Program-made: the position numbers and the translations under genes
Assembly (NCBI GenBank): GCA_019914995.1
Contig: CM034141.1
Span: 868,001-932,000, forward strand
Length of the DNA: 64,000 nt
Source: Acanthochlamys bracteata
Lineage: Eukaryota > Streptophyta > Magnoliopsida > Pandanales > Velloziaceae
Reading direction: 5' to 3'
The notes under the pieces: generated by a model
What the model was told of the DNA's origin: nothing
Database searches by the model: none
What the model saw: only the letters and a program-made list of their open reading frames with translations
Shown: positions 11,706-23,266 of the stretch, piece by piece
Numbering within the stretch: the stretch's first letter is position 1
How the letters are laid out: every line of letters begins with the position of its first letter

Positions 11706-12479
11706 ATATTGAGAAAACTCACGTTCTTTGGAATTTTTATAGAAAATAGCTTACTTTACTATTTTAGAGCTTTTCCGAATACGAGCATGATTGTTTTGAT
11801 CTAAAACAAGATAATAAAATTTATACGATATAAAATTTTTTATGACATATAATTTACTGTACTGGCTTTTCATACTTTTTAATAAAAATATATTTAGAAA
11901 TATGAAAATTTAAATGGAATAAAAAGCAGTGTTAAATATGTTTTTTATTCTTTACAACTCACTTTTTGTACTAAAAAATTACTTCTAACTCACTTCAAAT
12001 TATATTAAAAATATAATAAGTCTTCCAATTATTTATTTTTTAAAATATTAAAATAAATTTACTTTTAATAACTTATTTATAATAATTTATTTTCAACTTA
12101 AAAGCACACTTGCTCAATGTACTGGCAAACAGCCCTTGAGTCAGCCCAGCCCACTACAAAGTCCAAAAATTAAAAATGGGCCTCTGTTACAAGAATCTTA
12201 ACCGTAATGTGCCTAATGTCTAGAGAGCACCTTCTTGTTACATTATCACAAACAGAAAACAAACCAGCGCAAACTTTAATTTGCAAAAATGTCATCCAGT
12301 TACAAATATTTTCAGTAAAAATCTTTTAATTTATTTTTAGCAATACATTTTCCCTGACAAATCTTCCGGTAGTTTTCTTCCTTTCGCCGCCTCTCTGTTT
12401 GCCGGCAACCGAACGCCACTCTCTCTCTGTTATTCGTTCTTTCTTCTTCTTATTCTTCTCTTTGATTTTAATAGAGAAG
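11706..12479. other. AT-rich intergenic DNA
   Basis: Another degenerate AT-rich unit may span about 11760-12130, ending AAAAGCACACTTGC near a CAAACAGCCC. From about 12360 the sequence becomes pyrimidine-rich and CG-containing (CTTTCGCCGCCTCTCTG), resembling the 5' leader of a transcribed gene. Confidence 0.35.
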
Positions 12480-12611
12480 ATGGAATTTAAATCGATATTG
12501 TTTATTGTTGTATTGTCGTTGTTGTTGTTTGTTGTTCTGAGAAATCAAGGCAGCGCTAGAGATTTGTTCTATCGATCGGTCCAACGTGGGAGCAGACGGA
12601 GCACGAGCTAA
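12480..12611 (+). CDS. Possible small secreted peptide ORF (43 aa)
   Basis: The ORF starts at an ATG behind a pyrimidine-rich leader. It encodes MEFKSILFIVVLSLLLFVV, a clean signal-peptide-like or membrane-anchor hydrophobic stretch, and then a basic Arg/Ser-rich tail (RNQGSARDLFYRSVQRGSR). The shape, a signal peptide followed by a short basic tail, is that of some plant secreted peptides, but no known peptide family motif is seen. A longer in-frame start at 12399 is possible. The stop may be followed by an intron or a UTR, so this could equally be the first exon of a larger or decayed gene, or a chance frame in a long non-coding RNA. Confidence 0.22.
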   Translation: MEFKSILFIVVLSLLLFVVLRNQGSARDLFYRSVQRGSRRSTS

Positions 12612-15600
12612 GGACCATAATGGACCGAATTCTCTGCGGCGGCCAAACGCTTCCTAGTTCTATTACTCTCTCTCGCTATGAAGCTTCGGCTGGGCGATCT
12701 CCTCGATTTGTTCTCTACGTGATGAAATTGTTTCTGTAGATGGTTTAAGATAGCAGTTTAAACGACGATGCTAAACTGGCGCCAATTGCAGGATTCGTTT
12801 TCTCCTGATGAAATTGTTTCTTTAGATAGAGTAGGGTACTGATGCTAGATTGTGCAGAGATGACTGATCTGGTTTGTGATCGGTGGTGCGTACGATTACG
12901 AGAGAATATGAAAGCAGCTAGTGTGCGTCGGTTAGCAGAGTTAGCAGAACGGGCGATACTACCAACATCTGGCGGTCTCTTAGCTATTCAGATGAGATAT
13001 TGGTGAATTTTGAGTCCTGAGCTTGTGAAAGTGGGGATGAAACTGAGCTTCATTTTGATTTACTAATCATGTCATGCGCCATACTATCATCAAGATATGT
13101 GCGTGCTTTTAGGAGTAACCATCTTTTCCTGAGAGAATCACAAATTTTGGGTGTGAGAAGAGGAGTTGAAAGAGTCGCTTCTGTTCTGTGGGAGAGTGCT
13201 TGTTCGCTATGCGCTTGGTGTCTAACAATTAACATATTTTTTATCTTATCTAACGAAGTAGAGTCTCAAACAATGAAATCACTGGCCCTTTTTCTGCTGG
13301 AAATTCAAGTTGTCTTTGAAGATGAAGTAACAAAGAAAGTTGACATGAATGAAACGATGCTTGTACAGAGTGCCCAGAAAATGTGAAGGAGGGGTAATTC
13401 TCTTTTACGTTTTGGTTTCATACTGTTCTTGCTTTGGAAAGCTTCGTTTTCTTCTTCAATTGTTTCTTATGTGTTATGCATGTGTTTTTTCTATAGGCAG
13501 TTTAAACTTAATTTGTTGTATTCTTAACATTGATTTTAAATTAGACTAAGAGAACTCTAACTTTGATTGTTGATCAGATTACTCTTTAAATAGGTGACCC
13601 TCTGTCTTTGCATACGATATGGCAGTAAATGGGTGTTTTCTCATTGAAACTATGTGAAGGGCCATTCAAAGAGTTCTATTTGAAATTTGTGAGTGTCTAT
13701 TTGATCACAGATTTACTGCTTTTTCACTCGATGAAAGCATAATAAGGAATTATGCTTTCTTATTGATGTTAAGTTTAAGAAATGGACTATTGAAAGAAGT
13801 AAAATTCCCTACTTTATCTTTTCCCATAGAAGCTCTTCGGAAGAGATCTGTATTTGATTGATTAGCCAGATGCTTTTTTAAGTACTTATTTACCCCTTCA
13901 AAGTTTCCTTTACATACTGAAAGGATTCTTTTACTTTGGTCATGAACTCATGATTAATTTTACGCTTCTTCATAAAGATAGTCAGTACTTATTTGTCCAA
14001 TTTTCTTGACAATAGCAAAAATGCCTAAAAGATTTGCTCATGGCAGCAAAAATAGTTCTTTTTCAAGAGGTTATTGCAAGTATCCTATCTTTATGGTATT
14101 CTATCATATAACTTTGTTGTAAATTTATAGGCTGAATTGCTTGTTGAGAAGCTACTTTGCATGAATTTGGAGTGGCTTCTTGTATTGGAGGTTCATGTGA
14201 CATATATGAATTAAACTGCATGGCGAGATCACCTACCTGTGTGTCAGGAGCAACACTGAGACGCCCTTCCATGGGAGAGATTTAGTTTGAAACTTTCTAG
14301 AACATTCGTGTGTTTAAGCTGTGACAACTATGAACTCAGCACATAGATAATACTCTCTATAAGTAGTATATACTGGTAATGCCATTATCAGAGACAGCTT
14401 GACTCTGCAACTTGAAGCCTTTCAAATTTTTTTACATGTTAATAGTGCTGTTCTGTTTTGTTGAATGGCAGGTTGCTTATAATCTTCTAGAAGCAGAGAA
14501 TGAGCATACTCAGTATATGGTCCGACAATTTAGTTGCCACTGCACAAAGTGATTTACTATTTTCAGTACAACTGCCCACTATTGGCTCAAAGGTAATGGA
14601 AACTTTTCTTTTCTGACTAGGCTGTGTAAGTTTTTGTCACCATATTGTTGTTGTTGTTGTTGGTGTGTCATTGTTTAATACGCATTGCCTCAGCCTTGCC
14701 TCTTAAGTATAATTAATGTTTTATAATGCTTTTTTGGACTTTTTGTAATAGTTTGGTCTAGCTTGCATTTTGTGATTTATTCCCTTTGGACTTTTTGTAA
14801 TAGTTTGGCCTAGCTTGCATTTTGTGATTTATTCCCTAGTTTCACTTTTTAGGTTAAGTGCTGATATCAATGTCATGTTTAATATATTGCAACTATAAAA
14901 TCTCCTACAAATTGGAGAGTTTATACACGCCCATTTTACTGCCATGTTGTTGCAATAGAAATTGAAAAGCAAATACCATTATAATAAAGGGCCACTTAAC
15001 ATTAGAAGGTTTTGCTGTGGATTCTGATATGATCCAAGTCTTTTACGCAAGTTCCATTAGGTAATCTACTGGAACTTTATGAACAAGCGTCCCTCATCGC
15101 AAGGGGGCTTTTGTTAGATAGTGTATTTCTTCTGTCATAGCACAATTTTCAATTTGCATGTGAGAAATCTGTTAGAGGAGTAGGGGATGCAAAATTCATG
15201 GATGCTTTATGTCGACACTGCTCTTCTGTTCATCATTCTAAAATTGGAGAATTAGAATTCAGGTACTACAAGGAATGCTAGGAATAAGACATTTCAGTAA
15301 GTAGATACGCAAGTGAAAGTGCATTGTTCGGTTCTCTATCTTGTTTACTCAGAAAAAGGAAAAGTATATCAATATGTGATTTGACGATGTTTGTCTATCT
15401 ATGTTTATGCTTCTGAAATATTTATTTGCTTCATTTGAGAGAATATCCTGATACTTGCTGCTACCTGAATAGTTTGAGTTTAGCTAGGAATAAGAATTCT
15501 GCAGCGATTTTTTCTTGAGGCAACAGGTATTAATTTTCCGAATTTGAAGCAGCTTTATTTTAGTGATAAAATAAAATACTCGAACGGAATAAAAGAACGG

Positions 15601-16692
15601 ATTCATATAGCAGATCGCATTCAAGTGGGATAAAACTTTAATTTATTGTTGTTATTTGCTTTAGTGACGGTTGCAATTTTGTAAAGTAGTTGAAAGCTAA
15701 CTCAACAAAATAAAGCAATAGAAATCGTAAGGACAAAACCTTTGCCTATGAACTATATGCGTGTTGATTATATGAGATCAATCAATAATGATCCAAAAAG
15801 CATGTCACGTATAATGAATGGTATGGTGGGGATAAGACTAGATCCATTATATGCATCTAGAACAGAAATCAAGTTTCATTCACTCCTTGTATGGTAATAG
15901 ATTTTCGGTTATTTTCATCCATATAATAGGCCTCTCTCTACCTAAAAGCTTTGTCTAAGACATGAAACACCAGCTTTTGATATCGTTAGGATTGAATCGA
16001 GGATTGTCTGCTGTCTGCTATGAATTACTTGAATAGCTTCATACGCTCGCTATATATTATTAGCTTTGCTAGATGATTAACTGCAGATTGAAAGGAATTC
16101 ATTAATATCTTTAGTGGAAAAAGCACTATAAAAGTATAAAGTTTGATAATTTCTTTCTATGCGTTGTCGAGTAGGCGCGTGTTCGATTGACGGTAGCATA
16201 ATTCAAATAATAGTACTCGTTCAACTTGACAGGTCGTGTCCAATTTCATCGCTAAATGCTTAGGAATCATTTGAAATTGCTTTAAAATAAAACTTTTAAA
16301 GATATTGAGTTTTTTTATATTTTTCAAAGATAAGCTTGTTTTTTTAATGACTAATGAAATTTATATATTTAAATTATATAGCGGACAATTTATTTATATA
16401 TACCATCCTAACATTCACTAAGACTTGGTTTCATGAAACTTTTTATAGTAATTTTCCTGACGTCTATGTTTTATTTTTATTGGTTGGCTTCTTAACAAAG
16501 ACAGCTATGTTTGTCAAAGTAATATTTCGGTTTGGATATGATATATGAAAATAACTTAAGAAGAATTGTATAAGTAACAAACTATAACTTGTTTTCGATT
16601 GTTGAAAGGAGCAAGTTTTAGGGGTCGTTTGCGAATATTTTATATAACTTATTTTTTAAAAATAAGTTTAATTTTTTATTATATATATATAA
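12612..16692. other. Gene-free, possibly transcribed region
   Basis: Base composition from 12612 to about 14650 is like UTR or intron sequence rather than the AT-rich repeats, and it follows the small ORF at 12480. The longest open frames (for example 13069-13386, 105 codons) match no family I know. One candidate exon-like piece lies at about 14473-14590 between AG and GT signals. From 14840 to 16600 nothing is recognised. Confidence 0.3.
14734..14838. repeat. 52-bp tandem duplication
   Basis: Two nearly identical 52-base units lie end to end, at 14734-14785 and 14786-14837. Each starts TTGGACTTTTTGTAATAG and ends TTTATTCCC. The first reads GTTTGGTCTAG where the second reads GTTTGGCCTAG. This implies a recent local duplication. 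Confidence 0.9.
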
Positions 16693-17110
16693 GATAGGAT
16701 AGATGTATATGGTGTTTTCATAGACGCATGGTGCACATGCCGGCCAAAAGTGGCTGGTGAGATTTCTAAATTCAATCTCCACCGTTGGATATGAAAAATT
16801 ATGAGTCGGAAACATGTTATTAAAATTTTAACTCAATCGGAATGCGAATAGACTTCCATCGAAACTCTTGATCAAAATGACATAAAAAATTAAAAGTGAC
16901 AAAATATATATTTTTTTATTTTTGGGTCATTTTGATCAATAGTTTCGATGGAAGTCAACATATTCCGATTGAGCTGAAATTTTAATAATATGTTTCCAAC
17001 TCATAATTTTTCATATCCAACGGTGGAGATTAGATTTAGAGATTTCGTCGGCTACTTTTGGCCGGCATGTGCATCATATGTTTATAAGAACACCATGTGT
17101 CTCTATTATC
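16693..17110. mobile_element. Foldback element with ~195-bp inverted arms
   Basis: The left arm (16693 to about 16885) reads, on the other strand, as the right arm (about 16920 to 17110). Shared blocks include GCACATGCCGGCCAAAAGT, CTCCACCGTTGGATATG, AAAAATTATGAGT, TCAATCGGAAT and GACTTCCATCGAAACT. By eye the arms agree at most positions, with scattered substitutions. A short A/T spacer separates them, and the element sits inside a TA-repeat tract on both sides. Long terminal arms with no coding capacity fit a Mutator-like MITE or snap-back element. If transcribed it would form one long hairpin. Confidence 0.8.
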
Positions 17111-17904
17111 TATATATATATATGGAGTATAATATTTCAAAATTTTATTTAAAATTAGAATGAGATAGTGAAAATGTAAAATTTTATAAATCAATCCTTA
17201 GCCGATATTTAGAAAGCAACGGTTTTAATTATTTGGAGAATTTTTTAATTCTCCAGAGTTCGGTTGCGCAATTCTTTTTCTCCGTTTTTCTCTGAGAAAA
17301 GGATGCAAAAACAATAAATCATTAGTGATTTTTTTATAAAAAATTTATTTTTGAATATTTTTATATTCATTTTTCTAATAATTTATTGTTACAACTCATA
17401 TATTTAAAAATTTCTGTTCACAAAGTCAAGTTTCATAAAAAGAACACACCTGAATACGAACTCACAACTCTTTCAATCAATAATCTAGTTGTTTATTTAC
17501 GATTTGTTTATTTTATCAGACTCTACAAATAATTTTCTTTCGCTAAAAATTAATTTAATAATTTTTATATTTATTATTACAAATTCAGTTTCAGTAATTC
17601 ATTTTTAAAATTTATTTTTAGAAGTTTATTCTGAATCATTTTTTGATAAATAAATAAGTTCCAAAACTATTTTAGTCCAAAAATTGTTGAATCCCCAAAT
17701 TTAAGATAATTATAGGGACTTGATAAAGTTAGAAATAATTTGAAAGACGTAATGATAGATACTAAGCTATTTACAGGACCAAAATTGCAAACAATTTGCT
17801 TTCAAAGCCTTTTCCGTCTGCGGCTTCGAGTTTCAGCGATATCGTTCGTGGCGTTGCTATTCACCCAAGGCCTTCACATGGACCCCACTGTAGTCTGTTG
17901 CTGC
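17111..17904. other. AT-rich DNA, then SKP2 distal promoter
   Basis: No gene is seen. The sequence becomes GC-richer from about 17815, approaching the SKP2-like promoter. Confidence 0.4.
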
Positions 17905-17983
17905 CACGTGTCAGTCTTTAAGCGGTGATTTATCAAGTACGACACATAGTCCTAATCGACACGTGTCAGTTATAATTTGGCGG
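17905..17983 (+). promoter_or_regulatory. SKP2 promoter: two G-boxes and an E2F-like site
   Basis: Two copies of CACGTGTCAG lie at 17905-17914 and 17960-17969, each with a CACGTG core that bZIP or bHLH factors commonly bind. TTTGGCGG at 17976-17983 fits the E2F/DP consensus TTTSSCGS and lies in a GC-rich patch (TTTGGCGGGGCGCC) just upstream of the inferred transcript start near 18000. Function is inferred from consensus only. Confidence 0.5.
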
Positions 17984-18044
17984 GGCGCCTACATAACCGT
18001 TTCGTGTGGATATAGAAACAATAGACAGCTTTGCTTCACACCGG

Positions 18045-18048
<4 letters not shown>

Positions 18049-18078
<30 letters not shown>
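18049..18078 (+). repeat. (CT)15 microsatellite in the SKP2 5'-UTR
   Basis: Fifteen CT units lie in the inferred leader exon of the SKP2-like gene, upstream of the 5'-UTR intron whose donor is at 18241 and acceptor at 19290. CT/GA tracts are common in plant leaders. Confidence 0.9.
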
Positions 18079-18081
<3 letters not shown>

Positions 18082-18984
18082 GAGTTCTCGAAAGCCCTAT
18101 AACAAAAACATTATCTAATCAATTAATTGTTTAAATTTGATTTGAAACGCCCAAAATCTTCAATTGCTAACTTCCTTTGTAGCTCGATTTAATCGAGTTT
18201 TTGCGAAGGTTGAAGCTAATTGCCGGCTCGATCTTTCAAGGTACAGAGTTGAACATTTCTTTTTTAGATAATTCCTGTAGCTAATAGGTGCTTTTTGGAG
18301 AACTTTTTATGTAATACAGATTTTGAGGTTGTTTTTTCGATTTCGTGGAGTTAAATTAGTGACTGGAGCTTCTCTTTTTTTCTTGTTTTATTTTGGTGAA
18401 TTCTAGTGTTCTGTTTCTTAGAAAAACCGGTTTTCTGATTTTTTTGTTTTCGAAGGAGAAAGAGTGGTTACTTTGCTGAATTAAGCTGTTGGTTGTAAGC
18501 TTTATGGTGTTTTTTGTTTGATATTTTGGATAATTCTGGTCCTCCAACCATTTGGGGATAGTGATGATTATCTGTTCATTTCTTATTAAGCTTGAACGAA
18601 GTCTAATTAGGACACGGATATTAGCTCGAAGTGAAGGAAGCTTTTAGGATTTTTTCGCTTTCTCTACGGTTCCAAGGCATGTTGTTTATCTACAGATTGT
18701 AATTTTAAGGGGCAGAAACTGTGAAGAGTTTTGTGATCATGTTTTCCTAATGCTATTTGAGATGAAGCGATGGCGCTTCTTGTATGTGGGCTGCGTGTAA
18801 ATTGTATTTGTCTTTGTTTTTTCCCTAGTTTTTATAGGAAGCTTCTCTTTTGGTTGTGAAGCTTGTTTTTCAGATTTCTCTACTTCACATCAGAGGGTTT
18901 TTTCTCTAGTTTGCTCGTTCCCTTTTTGGTGTTGATATTATTTCAACTCTTTGTTATGGCTTGAGTTCATGACAATAGAGAGTG

Positions 18985-19240
18985 AAAGCTTTTCAAGGAA
19001 CTTGCAACAGCTTTTTCCCCTTCTTTTTGTTCTACTTCAATTGATGTCTTTCTCCCTCATGTGTTAAAACATCTCCTTTTTTATTTGGATTCTTGTCTAT
19101 GATTTTTCCTCTAAAGCTTTTCAAGAGAACTCGCAACAGCTTTTCTCCTTCTTTTTGTTCTACTTCTAGTGATGCTGTTCTCCCTCATGTGTTAAAACAT
19201 CTCCCTTTTGATTTAGATTCTTGTCTGTGATTTTCCTCTT
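18985..19240 (+). repeat. 128-bp tandem duplication in the SKP2 5'-UTR intron
   Basis: Two head-to-tail copies with a 128-base period start AAAGCTTTTCAAG at 18985 and 19113. They share CCTTCTTTTTGTTCTACTTC and CTCCCTCATGTGTTAAAACA, with scattered substitutions. The array lies inside the intron 18241-19290, so it should not affect the protein. Confidence 0.85.
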
Positions 19241-19303
19241 CTGTTATTCCATGCATCACTGGCAAGTACTCATGAAACTAACTTATCCAGGTTTCATGTA
19301 GAG

Positions 19304-22231
19304 ATGGTTCCAGGAAGACCTGGAAGCAGTTTGGATATTTACTTTAAGAATCTTGTGGTATCTGGTGGCAAAGGAAAGATGGATGCTGATGGAGCCCTTG
19401 TGGCAGGATGGAAAGACCTCCCCATGGAACTACTGTTGAGGATTGTGTCACTGGTAGATGATCGGATGGCAATTGTTGCTACTGGTGTATGCAAAGGGTG
19501 GAGAGATGCTATTTGCCTTGGGCTCACACGACTTTCTCTTTCATGGTAAAGTTGCTCCTCTCTTCTTGTTCTCAGTTCAGAATAAGTTTTTCCGCTTTTA
19601 AGTATGAAATCGGATTCCTTCTTTCGCCAATCTGTAGCATGCCATGAAACCATAATCAACATCCCCTGTGCATTTCTTGCATGTTTTTTGTTTTTCTTCA
19701 TATGTTTCCCCGCTGTGGTGTTGTGTGGTTATGCTTTCTGCTCAAAGGGTACTGCAGATAAGTACTTTAATTAAGGGGCTTGTTTGGTTCTTGGAAGTGA
19801 GTTTCTCGGAGTGAGTTCTTTGAAAAGTGGGTTGAGTTTTTGTGTTTGATTGTATTTGGAAGTGAGTCTGCAATTTTTGTGTTTGCTTGTATTTGCAAGC
19901 GAGTCTGGAAGTAATTTTCTGGTGAGAAACAGTTAGTTCTGGGGGAATTGAAACACGCCCTAAGTTAAGAGTCCTTCCAAAGATTCTCAATGCTAGTGCA
20001 TGAGCAATTATGATATATATGACTGCTGCATTTGCTGGCTCTATTCCAAGCATTTCCCATACCTTATTAATACATGAAGGCATTTAAATGTAAAAGGGCA
20101 TGTAGTATTTTAAGAGGGAAGGGATCTTGTAAGCTTTGCCTACCTCATGGGAGGTGATGATACTTCAGTCATGGAATCAAGCTTTTCCAGTTTCATGTCA
20201 GCAACTTCTATGCTATTGGAATCTTATTTCTGTTTGTAGCAGAATGCTTGGAACTGGTATCTTGTTTGTGGGTGTTCCTGTTCGTCAACTTAGGGAACAG
20301 GTAATTGTTGTCATAGTTAAGCTTTCCTACTAGCTTTGAAGATTGTCTTGGTTCTATATGAGATTGCTACCTTTTGAAATTTTTCTGAAATATCTTTGTA
20401 TCTAGAGAAAAAGATAATATCTTAACTCCATAATATTTGGTGAAAATTCCAACTCACCATAAAACACAACATGGGAGAGTTCTGCTGAATAATCTCTATA
20501 TTTTTGTATACTCCTTTTATAGCGTTGAAGCACCTGTTGTTGGTCAAAAATATGACTACATTGAAGTGGTTCTCTATGTTACAAAGGTCATCCAAGGAAG
20601 TATAGAGATTGCTGTAGGGCTTTTGATGTCTGGCTTGAATTGAGATTCTGTTTTTTAAAGTTTATGTGAAGAACTAATAGAGCACAGTTACCACTAACGA
20701 CATGTATCCTCTTTCCTCTATAATCTTTGGATTCTTGTTCTACTAAGTGAGAGGTATATCCAAGCCTTTGACCTGTTTTAACCCAGGGAGTCCAGCCGCT
20801 AGTTCCTTTCTATCTTGTAGGCCAAAGCATTATTCACAGGATGCGACCTTTATTTTGAAGCTTGCTGTTTATTCTGATGAATGTCACGTTTCTGACATTC
20901 CTTCAATTACAACAGGTGCAAGGAGAACATGAATTACCTTATGTTATCACTGGCTCCAAAGTTCACAAAGTTGCAGGTTTTGTCTTTACGACAGAGCAAA
21001 CCACAGCTTGAAGATAATGCTGTTGAGGCTATTGCAAATAACTGTCCTGAGCTACTGGATTTGGACCTCAGCAAAAGTCACAGGCTCACGGATTACTCCC
21101 TTTATGCTCTAGCTGATGGATGCCCACACCTTACCAGACTTAATATCAGTGGTTGTACAGCCTTTAGTGATGCAGCCCTCGCATACTTGGCAAGTTCTTG
21201 CAGAAAGCTGAAAATTCTCAACCTTTGCGGATGTGTTAGAGCTGCCACTGACAGAGCTCTGCAGGTTTTTTGTCTCTGTTTCTCTGTGTATGATTTTAGT
21301 GGGTGCGAGTAGTTGTCTGTATGATGTGTTCTTATAATGTGTTTGCGTGTAGGCTATTGGATGCAATTGTAGTCATCTGCAGTCCTTGAACTTGGGATGG
21401 TGTGAAAATATAACTGACAAAGGGGTTACCAGTTTGGCATCAGGTTGTCCTGATCTACGGGCTCTAGATCTTTGTGGATGTGTGCTTATAACAGGTACAG
21501 CGTTCTTCTCAATCAAATTATTCTCTCTCTCTCTCTTCCTTTTTTTCCTAATATCTCACTCTTTTCCATTTTTTTAATAACGCAATGCATTCCTTTCTTA
21601 GGTGAGTAGCTTCTTACTTGCCGCAAGCCCTATATATGATAGAATTAAGTGGAATCTACTATCTTTTTTCTTTTTGGAATTTCTAATCCGCAGAACATGC
21701 ATGATTATGTTTAGATCGATTTTACTGGTTATCTTTGAAAGTTTGTCCATTGTGTTTGTAAATGGTTAGGAGACCAGAATCTGGACATTGTAAAAACTTA
21801 TTTATTTCATGAATATAAGTTGTCAAGCATGGGACTAAGTGGTGTTTAGTGTGATTATTGCAGATGAAAGTGTGATTGCATTGGCGAATGGCTGCCCACG
21901 GCTGCGCTCTTTGGGCTTGTATTATTGCCAGAATATCACTGACAAGGCGATGTACTCGCTGGCAAACAACAGCCGAGTTAGGAGCAAGCTCAACCATTGG
22001 CCTGCAATGAATAGCGGTTATTCAGAAGAAGGGCTTGCAAGTCTGAACATTAGCCAGTGCACTGCCCTCACTCCTCCAGCAGTACAAGCTGTTTGTGATT
22101 CATCTCCTGGACTGCACACTTGTCTTGAAAGGCATTCCCTTATAATCAGTGGTTGTGTGAGCCTAACGTCTGTGCACTGTGCTTGTGCCCTACACACTCC
22201 TCGTGCAGGAAGATCAGCTATGACCTACTAG
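19304..22231 (+). CDS. SKP2A: F-box/LRR protein, SKP2A/SKP2B type
   Basis: Four coding exons, 19304-19545, 20916-21264, 21353-21494 and 21864-22231, join in frame to 366 residues. An F-box near residues 35-75 (GWKDLPMELLLRIVSLVDDR) is followed by Leu-rich repeats such as LLDLDLSKSHRLTD, LTRLNISGCTAFSD, LKILNLCGCVRA, LQSLNLGWCENITD and LRSLGLYYCQNITD. The ending TALTPPAVQAVCDSSPGLHT closely resembles Arabidopsis SKP2A/B as I recall them; A and B cannot be separated here. The protein would be the substrate receptor of an SCF ubiquitin ligase. Arabidopsis SKP2A promotes degradation of cell-cycle regulators E2FC and DPB and has been linked to auxin. A leader intron (18241-19290) precedes the start. 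The C-terminal tail (RAGRSAMTY) differs from Arabidopsis but is near the end. Intron 1 (1,370 bases) carries a MITE-like insert. Confidence 0.93.
19775..19960. mobile_element. MITE-like element in SKP2 intron
   Basis: The element begins GGGGCTTGTTTGG and ends GAAACACGCCC, so its ends are imperfect inverted repeats (GGGGCTTGTTT against GGGCGTGTTT). It is flanked by TAA on both sides, which would suit a Tourist/Harbinger-type target duplication. It is less AT-rich than the other units. It lies in the intron 19546-20915. Confidence 0.55.
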
Positions 22232-22619
22232 AAGCAGCTAGTTTGGTTAGCGGAACGTCTACCTTTCACCTGAGAAGAGAATGTGTACATAAGTTCTCTG
22301 GTGAAAGATGCTCATGTAAAGAAAGAACCTCTTTCTTTGGACGCTTTGCTTTAGAAGAGCTAGTAGACTCTTTTAGATGCAGCTCTAGACTTCTTTTCAA
22401 ACACTGCTGAGAATAAGCTCGTATATAGGTTTTGCCCTTGTTTAATTAGTTGTATTCACATGGTTTGGAGGATTTTGTAGAATATAGATTCGAGATGGGA
22501 GTGTGGACGTGCTCTCTGACGCTTGATGTACAGTAGCAGTGTCGCGTGGTGAGAGAAACTTGTTTTGCTCTTTCTTTCGATCCAGCTTCATAGCCCAGGT
22601 GTCATCCAGAGAGACTCGG
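22232..22619. other. SKP2 3' flank
   Basis: Probable 3'-UTR and downstream DNA of the SKP2-like gene. No separate gene seen. Confidence 0.5.
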
Positions 22620-22834
22620 GGCTTGTTTAACATTCCATCAAATTCATTTTTTTAAAAACTTATTTTTAATTAAATAAATAGAAAATAAATTTTTTTAAAA
22701 ATATTTTTCAAAATTTAATTTTAAAATTCACCTTTAAGTCTAAATAAATATTAAAAAGTATTTTCATTTTTTTTATTTTCAATTTTATTTTAAATTTATT
22801 TCTAAAAAAATGAGTTAATTATAGGTAACACGCC
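22620..22834. mobile_element. MITE-like element with 5-bp target repeat
   Basis: The ends GGCTTGTTTAAC and GGTAACACGCC are imperfect inverted repeats. The pentamer CTCGG occurs directly on both sides (22615-22619 and 22835-22839), as expected for a target-site duplication, although the exact end is ambiguous within a run of G. The core is A/T-rich with no ORF. This is one of the best-delimited copies of the family in this window. Confidence 0.65.
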
Positions 22835-22839
22835 CTCGG

Positions 22840-23266
22840 TCTACGATGGCAACAACACTAGGCTCTAGCTGAACGTACCTCTCAGTGGCTGATTCTGTAA
22901 AACAAAGAACTAATAGCAATCCCTTTAAAGGTAAATCATCTTATCGACACTCCAACCTTAATGGAACGGTGCGACCAAACAAGTTTCAACTGCTTCAACT
23001 GTGCCACTGTACCGATGCCTGAAGACAGAAATTAGACATACAACAGAGTAACATATTGATAATGGCAATGTCATGAATTGCCTTTGACCTCCCAGGTCAG
23101 TAACAAAGCTAGGCTCCTCAATTCCTAGTTATTTAAGAAAATTTGTCATCAAGATGTATACAATATAAACAACTGTGAACAGAGATACCAATTTGTCATT
23201 ATCGACAAAACAACACAACATTTGAGCAAGTTGATAAGGATCCGATGAAAGCTATCAGAGTAAAAA
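22840..23266. other. Downstream flank of RABC1
   Basis: No gene is visible. This is probably the 3'-UTR and terminator region of the minus-strand Rab gene. Confidence 0.5.

Noticed and set aside
13069..13386. 105-codon ORF
   Set aside because: No recognisable domain, no signal for a start, and unremarkable composition.
16618..16815. Reverse-strand ORF within the foldback element
   Set aside because: It spans the arm of an inverted repeat and is a chance frame.
19339..19701. Antisense 120-codon open frame over SKP2 exon 1
   Set aside because: It lies opposite a conserved coding exon and its product matches nothing; an open shadow frame is expected there.
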